A stretch of DNA of 51,948 nt from the NCBI GenBank assembly GCA_025355745.1, contig JANXZA010000143.1:1-51948 (forward strand), given 5' to 3'. Positions within the stretch are counted from its first letter, which is position 1, and every line of letters begins with the position of its first letter. Shown here in pieces: positions 12,922-19,752 of this stretch. Origin of the DNA: Rhizobacter sp. GTDB lineage: Bacteria > Pseudomonadota > Gammaproteobacteria > Burkholderiales > Burkholderiaceae_C. Below the pieces are notes generated by a model. That model did no database searches, was not told the origin of the DNA, and saw nothing but the letters and a program-made list of their open reading frames with translations. The translations under genes and the position numbers were made by a program.

Positions 12922-13482
12922 TCAGACCTCCTCCGCGACCTCGTCAGCGGCCGCGCCGACATCGATCGCCGGCAGCACGATCTCGTCGTCGCCGAGGCGC
13001 AAGGTCAGCGCGTAGCGACCGGCCTGAACACCGTCGATGCGGAACTCGCCCAGCGCATCGAGCTGGGCCTGCTGCGCCGCGACCTCACCGGCGCTGTGTG
13101 CCAGCAGGTCGACGCTGCCGGAAGTGTCGGGCCCGAGCACCTGGCCGGTGATCGAGAACCCGTCGGCGGCGGGTGTGATGCGAAGGTCAATGTCGCGGTG
13201 CGCGGCGCTGAAGAGCAGTTGCCGCGTCGGCGTTTGCAGCGAGCGCATGCCCTGCAGCGCCAGCGGTGCGGCCCAACTGTCGAACGACAGCAGGGCGGTC
13301 AGACGTGCGCGCAGACCCGCGGCGAGCTCGGCGATGGCAGACGCAGTGGAGGCCGCGGGCGCAGCGCGCCACAGCCCGAGCGCCGCGCGCTGCAATGCGG
13401 GCGGCGCATCGGGCAGCTCGGCATGGGCGCAGCGCAGTTCGCGCAGCAGCTCGGCGTCGGAAAGCTGGTCAATGGGTTTCAT
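12922..13482 (-). CDS. Small partner protein between an ECF sigma factor and a TPR-CHAT protease
   Basis: This is a protein of 186 residues (MKPIDQLSDAELLRELR start). The N-terminal 80 residues are helical and Ala-rich. The C-terminal 90 residues look like a small beta-sandwich of carboxypeptidase-regulatory type (FSITGQVLGP, then LDALGEFRIDGVQAGRYALTL). No membrane segment and no zinc-finger Cys/His motif of classic anti-sigma factors is seen. A GTG at 13545 overlaps the sigma-factor stop and would add 21 Cys-containing residues, but the shorter start is the better match to the fold. Its position between sigma factor and protease suggests an anti-sigma or protease-substrate role. That is inference only, and the family is not recognised. 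Confidence 0.7.
   Translation of the reverse strand: MKPIDQLSDAELLRELRCAHAELPDAPPALQRAALGLWRAAPAASTASAIAELAAGLRARLTALLSFDSWAAPLALQGMRSLQTPTRQLLFSAAHRDIDLRITPAADGFSITGQVLGPDTSGSVDLLAHSAGEVAAQQAQLDALGEFRIDGVQAGRYALTLRLGDDEIVLPAIDVGAAADEVAEEV
12927..12934 (-). promoter_or_regulatory. Strong ribosome-binding site before the TPR-CHAT gene
   Basis: The minus strand reads GGAGGAGG inside the last codons of the upstream gene. Seven bases later, past that gene's TGA, comes CTG at 12919-12917, in frame with the CHAT protein. The nearest ATG/GTG/TTG start (GTG 12892) is 34 bases away, which is too far for this site. A CTG start is therefore likely. Confidence 0.5.
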
Positions 13483-13541
13483 GGTGGTCGCACCGATGGC
13501 ATGCGTCACAGAGCCCGCACACGGCATGAAAATACAAGCAC

Positions 13542-14171
13542 TCACACATTTTTTGTCGGCCTTTCGCCGCCTTCCACCAGCCCGCGCAATTTCGCCAGGC
13601 AGCGCGCCCGCGTCGGCCCGATGCTGCCCACCGGCAGCGCGAGCCGGCGCGCAACCTCCTCGTAGGCCGGCCGTTCGTCGTCATCGGCGAACAGCAAGGT
13701 CAGCAGATCCCGGCAGCGCAGGTCGAGCCGGTCGAGCGCGGTACGCAGCAGGTTGAGCTGCTGGAGCCGGTCGAGCGCCTCTTCGGCCAGCGGCGCGTCG
13801 TCCGCGAAGCTGTCTTCGATGGCGTTGCCGGCGTCGCCGTCGTCATCATCCGCCCGCGTCATCGACACCGTGCGCCGGCCGATCTGGCGCACCCGCAAGG
13901 CCTCGCGCTTGGCGGTGGTGACGATCCACGCCTGCAGCCGCTCGGGCTGCGCCAGGCGCGGCAGGTGCTCGTGCAGGCGCGAGAAGACGGTCTGGAACAC
14001 ATCGGCCGCCGCATGCTCGTCGGCACCGGTGCGCATCGCGATCGCATAGACGATGCGCTGGTAGCGCCGCACCAGCGCCGCCCAGGCCGCGCCGTCGCCA
14101 TGGCGGCAGCGCGCGACCAGCGCGGCGTCGCCGTCGTGGTCGTCGTCATGAGCGAGTGCCGGATCAGGCAT
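13542..14171 (-). CDS. ECF-type sigma-70 family RNA polymerase sigma factor
   Basis: This 209-residue sigma factor has region 2 (ALVARCRHGDGAAWAALVRRYQRIVYAIA, then AAADVFQTVFSRLHEHL) and a region-4 helix-turn-helix (YEEVARRLALPVGSIGPTRARCLAKLRGL). An acidic linker (RADDDDGDAGNAIEDSFADD) separates the two regions. It would direct RNA polymerase to a small set of promoters. Start MPDPALAHD is chosen because upstream residues overlap the preceding gene's end region and lack conservation features. It heads the sigma/small protein/TPR-CHAT operon. Its stop (TGA, 13544-13542) touches the alternative GTG start of the next gene, which indicates translational coupling. It begins 29 bases after the stop of the ABC-type binding protein, so read-through from there is possible. 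Confidence 0.9.
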   Translation of the reverse strand: MPDPALAHDDDHDGDAALVARCRHGDGAAWAALVRRYQRIVYAIAMRTGADEHAAADVFQTVFSRLHEHLPRLAQPERLQAWIVTTAKREALRVRQIGRRTVSMTRADDDDGDAGNAIEDSFADDAPLAEEALDRLQQLNLLRTALDRLDLRCRDLLTLLFADDDERPAYEEVARRLALPVGSIGPTRARCLAKLRGLVEGGERPTKNV

Positions 14172-14200
14172 CCGCAAGGCCCGTCCACCGCAACATCGAA

Positions 14201-15457
14201 CTACGCTCCCGGCCGCTTCATCTGGCAGGAGGTCGGCTGCGAGCTGACATACGCGTCCCACACCACTTCCGAGCGGAAGCCGTAGCCGGTGTTCTCGGCG
14301 TCGTACTTCACGCCCTTGCTGCCCTGCTTGGCCCAGATGCCCAGGAACAGCGGGGCTTGCAACTGGTGGTCGGTCTTGCGCATCTCGACTTCGCCGAGCG
14401 GGCTCTTGTACTTCATGCCTTCAAGCGCGGCCGCCACCTTGCGCGTGTCGGTCGATGCGACTTGGCGCATCGCCGTTTGCAGCATGTGCATGCTGTTCCA
14501 GTGGGCCGCGAAGATGAAGTCCTCGTTGTACTTCTGCTTGTAGGCGATGTAGGTCTTCTCGAGTTCCGGCGTCGGCGCGTTGTGGCCCCAGTTCCAGATC
14601 ACGCCGACCTTGTCGGCGCCCCACGGGCCGAGCTGCGCCGGGATGCCGGGGTTGTTCGCGTTCATCGTGTAGAAGTTGATGTTCAGGCCGAAGTCGCGGG
14701 CCGCCTTGAACAGCAGCGCCAGGTCGCTGCCCCAGTTCGAGGTGATGACGGTGTCGGCGCCCGAGCCCTTGATCTTCGCGATGTAGGGCGCGAAGTCGCG
14801 CACCTGGGCGATCGGCACGAAGTCGTCGCCGACGATCTCGACGTCCGGGCGTTTGCGCGCCAGGTAGGCCTTCGCCGCCTTCGAGACCTGCTGGCCGTGG
14901 GTGTAGTTCTGGTTCAGCAGGTACACCTTCCGGATGTCGGGCCGGGTCTTCATGTAGGTCGTCAGCGCCTCGATCTTCATCTCGCTCGACGGGTAGAAGC
15001 GGAAGTGCCAGTAGCTGCAGCGGTCGTTCGTCAGGCCCGGGTCCATCGCCGAATAGTTCAGGAACAGCGTGGCCTTCTCAGGCTCGCGTTCGGCCAGCTT
15101 GTTGATCGCGTCGACGAGCGCGAAGGCCACGCCCGACCCGCCGCCCTGCGTGATGTAGCGAATGCCCTGATCGGTGGCCGCCTTCAGCACCGAGACGCTT
15201 TCCTGCGGCGTGCCCTTGCCGTCGAACGGCACGATCTCGAACTTCGCATCCGCCGGCGCGCTCTTCGCGTTGAGTTGCGCAACGACCTCGCGCAACTGCT
15301 TCAGCGAGCCCTCACCGGCCAGCGCGAACGGGCCGGACAGCACATCGATGAAGGCGATCTTGACGGTCTCGGCGGCGCTCGAAGGCGCCACTGAAAGCGC
15401 ACACACCAACCCCACGAGGGCCATGAAAAGTCGATGTGCAAAGCGAATTGCGGGCAT
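14201..15457 (-). CDS. ABC transporter periplasmic substrate-binding protein (LivK/branched-chain amino-acid type)
   Basis: This is a 418-residue periplasmic-binding protein with a Sec signal peptide (MPAIRFAHRLFMALVGLVCALSVAPSSAAE). The mature start VKIAFIDVLSGPFALAGEG is typical of type I (LivJ/LivK-like) receptors of HAAT-family uptake systems. Two Rossmann-like lobes follow (IRYITQGGGSGVAFALVDAI and KVYLLNQNYTHGQQVSKA). No permease or ATPase gene is nearby, so it is an orphan receptor in this window. The ligand cannot be read; relatives bind amino acids, amides, aromatic acids or short acids. The ribosome-binding site GGAGA lies 7 bases before the ATG. The SDR-like gene ends 48 bases upstream, so the two are probably cotranscribed. 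Confidence 0.9.
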   Translation of the reverse strand: MPAIRFAHRLFMALVGLVCALSVAPSSAAETVKIAFIDVLSGPFALAGEGSLKQLREVVAQLNAKSAPADAKFEIVPFDGKGTPQESVSVLKAATDQGIRYITQGGGSGVAFALVDAINKLAEREPEKATLFLNYSAMDPGLTNDRCSYWHFRFYPSSEMKIEALTTYMKTRPDIRKVYLLNQNYTHGQQVSKAAKAYLARKRPDVEIVGDDFVPIAQVRDFAPYIAKIKGSGADTVITSNWGSDLALLFKAARDFGLNINFYTMNANNPGIPAQLGPWGADKVGVIWNWGHNAPTPELEKTYIAYKQKYNEDFIFAAHWNSMHMLQTAMRQVASTDTRKVAAALEGMKYKSPLGEVEMRKTDHQLQAPLFLGIWAKQGSKGVKYDAENTGYGFRSEVVWDAYVSSQPTSCQMKRPGA

Positions 15458-15505
15458 TGAAAAATCTCCGTTGTCGAGGTTGTTGTGTCGGTTGTAGAGG
15501 TCAGC

Positions 15506-16246
15506 CTACCAGCGCTCGTTCCAGGGCCGCAGATCGAGCTCGAAGGTCCAGGCATCGCGCGGCTGACGGTGCAGGTGCCAGTAGTTGTCGGCGATGTGGG
15601 CCGGATTCAGGATACCGTCCTGCGCCTTCGTGGCGTAGCGCTCGGGGAAGTTGCTGCGGATGAATTCGGTATCGATCGCACCATCGACGACGACGTGAGC
15701 GACGTGGATGCCGCTCGGCCAGAGTTCGCGCGCCATGCTTTGCGCCAGCGCCCGCAGCGCGTGCTTGGCGCCGGCGAAGGCGCCGAAGTTGGCGGAGCCG
15801 CGCAGCGAGGCCGTGGCACCGGTGAAGATGATCGTGCCGCGCTCGCGCTCCAGCATGCGTTTGGCGACCTCGCGGCCATTCAGGAAGCCGCCGAGGCAGG
15901 CCATCTCCCAGATCTTGAAGTACTTGCGCGCGGTCTCGTCGAGGATGCTGCACGGCACGTTGGCGCCGATGTTGAACACCAGCACCTCGATCGTCCCGAT
16001 CTCGCGTTCGATGTGCTCGACCAGCGTGACCACCTCGTCTTCCTTGCGCGCATCCGATGCGAAGCCGTGGGCGGCGCCGCCGGTGGCGCGGATTGCGCCG
16101 AGCAGCGGCTCGAGCTTGTCGGCGTCGCGCCGCGTCACGCAGGCCGTGTAGCCGCCGGCCGCAAAGCGGCGGGCGATGGCGCCGCCGGTGGCATCCCCGG
16201 CGCCGATGACAAGGGCGACCCTGGCGGCTTGGTTCTCGGACAGCAT
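15506..16246 (-). CDS. SDR-fold protein lacking the catalytic tyrosine
   Basis: This 246-residue Rossmann-fold protein starts MLSENQAARVALVIGAGDATGG after a GAGGAGA ribosome-binding site. The dinucleotide loop GAGDATGG replaces TGxxxGxG, and FNIGANV stands in place of NNAG. The Ser strand (FTGATASLRG) is present. The usual Tyr-x-x-x-Lys reads FAGAK, so the Tyr is replaced by Phe while the Lys is kept. Ordinary SDR redox chemistry is therefore doubtful. I recall a subfamily of SDR-like proteins with this same FAGAKHALRALAQSMARE segment, so this is probably ancestral rather than a fresh mutation. It is followed by the binding protein on the same strand and is divergent from the HCCA-isomerase-like gene. 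Confidence 0.85.
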   Translation of the reverse strand: MLSENQAARVALVIGAGDATGGAIARRFAAGGYTACVTRRDADKLEPLLGAIRATGGAAHGFASDARKEDEVVTLVEHIEREIGTIEVLVFNIGANVPCSILDETARKYFKIWEMACLGGFLNGREVAKRMLERERGTIIFTGATASLRGSANFGAFAGAKHALRALAQSMARELWPSGIHVAHVVVDGAIDTEFIRSNFPERYATKAQDGILNPAHIADNYWHLHRQPRDAWTFELDLRPWNERW

Positions 16247-16327
16247 GGCATTCTCCTCGTGCGACGGGGCCGCTGACCGTAGCATGGCAGGTCGATATTC
16301 TTCGAGCCGATCAACCCAGGGTGAACC

Positions 16328-16939
16328 ATGAGCATGAACACGGACAAGACAAGTCAGCGCGTCGAATTCCTCTTCGATGTCGGCAGCCCCGCGTCGTACC
16401 TGGCATGGACCCAGCTGCCAGCCCTGTGCGCGGCAGCGGGTGCCGAACTGGTGGTCCGGCCGATGCTGCTCGGCGGGGTCTTCCAGGCCACGGGCAACGC
16501 CTCGCCCGCCACGGTGCCGGCGAAAGGCCGCTATACGTTCATCGACCTGTCGCGCTGCGCCCGGCGCTACGGCGTGACGCTGCGCACGAACCCGCATTTC
16601 CCGATCAACACACTGGTCTTGATGCGCGCGGTGGTCGGCGTGCAGACGCACGCGGCGGATCGCTTGCCGGCCTTTCTGGCGGCGCTGTTCACGGCGATCT
16701 GGGTCGATGGCTTGAACGCCGGCGACCCCGCGGTCGCGTCGAAGCTGCTGATCGATGCCGGCTTCGATCCGGCGCAGGTTTTCGCGTGGGCCGCCCAGGC
16801 CGAGGTGAAGGCCACCTTGCGTGCCACCACCGACGAAGCCGTGGCGCGCGGTGTGTTCGGCGCCCCGACGATGTTCGTGGGCGGCGAGATGTTTTTTGGC
16901 CAGGACCGGCTCGACTTCGTGCGGGAGGCGTTGGGCTGA
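16328..16939 (+). CDS. 2-hydroxychromene-2-carboxylate isomerase family protein (DsbA/GST-kappa fold)
   Basis: This is a DsbA-like thioredoxin-fold protein of 203 residues. VEFLFDVGSPASYLAWTQLPAL has Ser-Pro in place of the CxxC redox motif, as in HCCA isomerase and kappa-class GST. The cis-Pro-containing GVFGAPTMFVGGEMFFGQDRL lies near the C-terminus. HCCA isomerases use glutathione in naphthalene-type degradation, but many homologues have other glutathione-dependent roles. No aromatic-degradation gene is close, so the substrate is unknown. It is divergent from the SDR-like gene. An in-frame ATG two codons downstream (16334) is an equally possible start. Confidence 0.88.
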   Translation: MSMNTDKTSQRVEFLFDVGSPASYLAWTQLPALCAAAGAELVVRPMLLGGVFQATGNASPATVPAKGRYTFIDLSRCARRYGVTLRTNPHFPINTLVLMRAVVGVQTHAADRLPAFLAALFTAIWVDGLNAGDPAVASKLLIDAGFDPAQVFAWAAQAEVKATLRATTDEAVARGVFGAPTMFVGGEMFFGQDRLDFVREALG

Positions 16940-16962
16940 CTGGGCTCAAATTCAAAGAGAAA

Positions 16963-17104
16963 ACTCACGCACCGCAGAGGCGCAGAGAGCGCAGAGGAAG
17001 CGCAGAGGAAGCGCAGAGGAAGCGCAGAGTAAGACAAGAAGATATTGGTTTTCTCTGCGTAACTCTGCGTTCTTTGCGTTCTCTGCGCCTCTGCGGTGGT
17101 GAGT
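16963..17104. repeat. Long-hairpin dispersed repeat, copy 1
   Basis: This 142-bp near-palindromic element begins ACTCACGCACCGCAGAGGCG and ends CTCTGCGGTGGTGAGT. The arms are built of GCAGAG/CTCTGC words, so each strand can fold into one long hairpin. Inside the left arm is a further direct repeat of 11 bp (GCAGAGGAAGC, three copies, 16991-17023). It lies between the convergent HCCA-isomerase-like and phoD genes. Two shorter copies occur at 23470-23578 and 39435-39540. No transposase is present. Confidence 0.95.
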
Positions 17105-17128
17105 GGTCTCTTCCGGCCAGCCGAGCGC

Positions 17129-18637
17129 TCAGACCAGCTCCGCCCCCGGCCGCTGCGCGTCCACCACAAAGCGCGCTGCCGTCGTCACACCGCTCAACGG
17201 GTCGAGCGCATCGACCACCCGCACTTGCATCTGCAACTGTTTCGCGTCGAGCGCGAAGCGCATGTAGCCGCGTTGGTCGCCGCGCGCGTAGCGGATATGC
17301 GGGTTGAAGCCGCGTGCGGCGTCGATGCGCGACTGCGGTAGCGCCAGGCTGGTGATCGAGGTGCCGCAGAACTCGCTCGCGACGACCGGCGAATCCGCGT
17401 CGTCGAAGTCGGCCTTCAGGTCGGCCACATAGTTGCTGTGCACGTCGCCGCCGAGCACCACCGCGCCGGGCACGCGGCGCTGGGCTAACGCTCCGAGCAA
17501 GCGGTTGCGGGCCGGCGCGTAGCCGTCCCAGCCGTCGGTCCAGTAAGTGCCGCCGGCGTCGGTGGGGTCGGTCCAGGAATAGCGCGCCATCAAGGTTTGC
17601 TGCGCCAGCAGGTTCCACGGCCGGCGCAGGTCCCAGCCGTCGGCGAGCCAGCGTTCCTGCTCGGTGCCGAGCAGGCTGCGGCGCGTGTCCAGCAACTCCG
17701 GGCAGAGCTTCAGCCTGACGGTGTTCGAGCCGCCGCGGTCGGGCTTCGGGCAGACCTGCACGTCGCGGTACTGGCGGTCGTCGACCGCGTGGATGCGGGC
17801 CAGCGTGCCCCAGTCGAGGCGGCTGACGATGCGCATGTCGGGCCCGACCGGGCGCACCGATTTCGGGAACGGCATGTGCTCCCAATAGGCACGGTAGGCG
17901 GCGGCGCGCTGGGCCGCAAAGTTCGGCTGCAGCTCCTGGCCTTGCAGGTTCGCGTAGTCGTTGCCGACCTCGTGGTCGTCCCACACCAGCAGCCAGGGCG
18001 CGCTGGCATGCGCGGCCTGCAGCGCGGGGTCGCTCTTGTGGGTGGCGTAGCGGGCGCGGTACTGGTCAAGCGTGCTGACGTTCAGGCCGCCTTCGAGCGA
18101 GCGCACCGAGCCGGGCCGCGACGGGTATTCGTAGATGTAGTCGCCGAGGAACATGATCAGGTCGAGCGCTTCGGCCGCGATGTGGCGCCACGCCGCGTAG
18201 TGGCCCACATCCCAGCGCTGGCAGCTCGTGATGACGAAGTTCAGCGTCGCGTCGGCATCGGCCGCCGGTGCAGTGCGGGTGCGCCCCGTGGGGCTTTGCT
18301 GGCCGAGCGCGCGGAAGCGGTACCAGTACCAGCGCCCGGCGTCCAGGCCGGCGGGCTCGGCGTGCACGCTGTGGGCCCAGTCGGCCTCGGCCACTTCCAC
18401 GCCGCGCGCGACGACGTCGGAAAAGGCTTCGTCGCGCGCCAGCTCCCATTGCACCGGCACCCGCGCCGGCAGGCCGGCGCCGGTGAGAAGCGTCCACAGC
18501 ACCATGCCGCTCGCATGCGGCTGGCCGGAGGCAATGCCGAGCGAGAAGCGCGGCACGTCAGCGGCGCCGGCATGGCGCAGCAGCCAGGGCGCGGCGAGGA
18601 AGGCCGCGCTGCCCTGCAGCAGCGCGCGGCGACTCAT
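17129..18637 (-). CDS. phoD: Alkaline phosphatase D (PhoD-like), Tat-exported
   Basis: This is a calcium/iron-dependent phosphomonoesterase or phosphodiesterase of the PhoD family (502 residues), releasing phosphate outside the cytoplasm. A twin-arginine signal (MSRRALLQGSAAFLAAPWLL) is followed by a fibronectin-like PhoD N-domain (FSLGIASGQPHASGMVLWTLL). The metallophosphatase domain then carries FLGDYIYEY, WDDHEVGNDY and VLGGDVHSNYVADLK, which hold the metal ligands. I chose ATG 18637 because it puts the Tat motif at the N-terminus and lies 4 bases after the upstream lipoprotein stop. It is the last gene of a ParA-like/lipoprotein/phoD operon and faces the HCCA-isomerase gene across a hairpin repeat. 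A role in phosphate scavenging fits the phoA pair next door. Confidence 0.92.
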   Translation of the reverse strand: MSRRALLQGSAAFLAAPWLLRHAGAADVPRFSLGIASGQPHASGMVLWTLLTGAGLPARVPVQWELARDEAFSDVVARGVEVAEADWAHSVHAEPAGLDAGRWYWYRFRALGQQSPTGRTRTAPAADADATLNFVITSCQRWDVGHYAAWRHIAAEALDLIMFLGDYIYEYPSRPGSVRSLEGGLNVSTLDQYRARYATHKSDPALQAAHASAPWLLVWDDHEVGNDYANLQGQELQPNFAAQRAAAYRAYWEHMPFPKSVRPVGPDMRIVSRLDWGTLARIHAVDDRQYRDVQVCPKPDRGGSNTVRLKLCPELLDTRRSLLGTEQERWLADGWDLRRPWNLLAQQTLMARYSWTDPTDAGGTYWTDGWDGYAPARNRLLGALAQRRVPGAVVLGGDVHSNYVADLKADFDDADSPVVASEFCGTSITSLALPQSRIDAARGFNPHIRYARGDQRGYMRFALDAKQLQMQVRVVDALDPLSGVTTAARFVVDAQRPGAELV

Positions 18638-18641
18638 CCGA

Positions 18642-18884
18642 TCAGGGCGCCGGCTTGGCATCGGGCGTGACGACATCGATGGTCTTCTCGATCACCTTGC
18701 CGGTGACCTTCACGCCGGTGCTCACGACCGCACCGGTGACCGAGATCGCAGCGCCGGCTACCGCACCGGCAACGGTCACGACCGCGCAGCCGGGCAGCAT
18801 GACGAGCGCCAGTGCTGCGGCCGACAGTGCAGTCTGGCGCAGCATCGGCAGCGCGGCGGGCGGCGAGGCAGGAAGCACAAACAT
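18642..18884 (-). CDS. Small lipoprotein
   Basis: This is a protein of about 80 residues with a hydrophobic signal and lipobox LPGCAVV. A Gly/Ala/Val-rich stretch (TVAGAVAGAAISVTGAVVSTGVK) follows, then a short charged tail. It should be anchored in the membrane by its Cys. ATG 18884 follows the ParA-like stop by 7 bases, with GGGGG just upstream. A start at ATG 18845 would give 67 residues and is equally compatible with the lipobox. Similar small repetitive lipoproteins occur widely in proteobacteria, but the function is unknown. Tight spacing to the genes on both sides indicates one transcript. Confidence 0.65.
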   Translation of the reverse strand: MFVLPASPPAALPMLRQTALSAAALALVMLPGCAVVTVAGAVAGAAISVTGAVVSTGVKVTGKVIEKTIDVVTPDAKPAP

Positions 18885-18891
18885 CAACCGG

Positions 18892-19587
18892 TCAAACCCC
18901 CACATCGTCGATCTCGCGGTACACATCGCGCAGCCACATCTTGACGCGCTGGCGGTCCATCATGCCGAGGCCGCCGTCGGTCGAATCGTGCGAGGTCTTG
19001 GCCTTCCAGAAGCTGCTGCTGCCGGCGTCGATGCGGTTCATCACGGTCTCGTTCAGCTTCTTGATCGAGACGATCTGCGCGCCGAGTTGCAGCGCGCGGG
19101 CCTGCTCGCCGCTCTGCTCCAGCGTGCTGAAGTCGTTGCCGCGCACCTGGTTGCGCACCAGCACGTATTTCAGCCCGGTGCCAAAGCGGTCGAGCAGCTT
19201 TTGCAGCAGGTCGACCGAGTCCTTGCCCGAGTCCATCACATGCCAGTAATGAATCGTCATGCCCATCTCGTCAGCCATGTTGATGACGCCGGCGTCGTCC
19301 ATCCAGCGCACCAGCGCGTCGTGGGTCTGCGCCGCCAGGTCGACCAGGATGCGGCGCTCGGGCTGCTCGGCGGCGGCTTCGACGATCACGTCGAGCGCCT
19401 CGTAGTGGTCCATCACCACCGGCGACGCGTAGCCCGAATAAAAGCGCATCAGCGCGCCGTGCGAGCGGTCGGTGTCGAAGCCGATGAAGGGGATCTCGCG
19501 GTCGATCATGTATTGAGCGAGCACGCGCGCCGTCAGCGATTTGCCGACACCGCCTTTCTCGCCGCCGATGAAGTGGATGTGGGCCAT
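18892..19587 (-). CDS. ParA/MinD-like P-loop ATPase, solitary
   Basis: This is a 231-residue deviant-Walker ATPase. The N-terminus IHFIGGEKGGVGKSLTARVL has the two-lysine Walker A (KGGVGKS), and ILVDLAAQTHDALVRW corresponds to the Walker A' / switch region. No ParB or parS gene lies beside it. It is shorter and less typical than chromosomal ParA, and resembles the stand-alone cargo-positioning or mobilisation-type ATPases. It heads an operon with a lipoprotein and phoD, an unexpected combination. It is divergent from the phoA pair, with Pho-box-like repeats between them. Start ATG 19587 is supported by GGAAAG nine bases upstream. Confidence 0.8.
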   Translation of the reverse strand: MAHIHFIGGEKGGVGKSLTARVLAQYMIDREIPFIGFDTDRSHGALMRFYSGYASPVVMDHYEALDVIVEAAAEQPERRILVDLAAQTHDALVRWMDDAGVINMADEMGMTIHYWHVMDSGKDSVDLLQKLLDRFGTGLKYVLVRNQVRGNDFSTLEQSGEQARALQLGAQIVSIKKLNETVMNRIDAGSSSFWKAKTSHDSTDGGLGMMDRQRVKMWLRDVYREIDDVGV

Positions 19588-19669
19588 CGTGGCTTTCCGT
19601 GAAGGGTTCGATCGAAGGCGGCGCATGTCGAGCACGGCGCAACCGAGCCGGCACTGTAACCGCGCCCGG

Positions 19670-19713
19670 GTGTCACGCAACCGTCATGCCGGTGTCACGA
19701 CGCCTTCATTGCC
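19670..19713 (+). promoter_or_regulatory. Phased Pho-box array upstream of the alkaline phosphatase genes
   Basis: Four 11-bp units in direct phase: GTGTCAC-gcaa (19670), CCGTCAT-gccg (19681), GTGTCAC-gacg (19692), and the weaker CCTTCAT-tgcc (19703). PhoB binds pairs of CTGTCAT-like 7-mers spaced by 4 bp. Ten bases after the last 7-mer lies TAGCCT (19720-19725), a plausible -10. This predicts phosphate-starvation induction of the downstream gene. Confidence 0.7.
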
Positions 19714-19752
19714 GGCTCGTAGCCTGCGCGCTGCATTCACCAAGGAGCAGCA

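Noticed and set aside
10058-14171. Type III-E CRISPR (Craspase) locus
   Set aside because: A TPR-CHAT protein and an ECF sigma factor are present, but no gRAMP/Cas7-11, Csx30/31, cas1 or array is seen in the window.
14156-15394. Plus-strand ORF opposite the ABC binding protein
   Set aside because: The shadow has no domain and the minus strand gene is clear.
16963-17104. CRISPR array
   Set aside because: The GCAGAG words are self-complementary and irregularly spaced, with no unique spacers of constant size and no cas genes.
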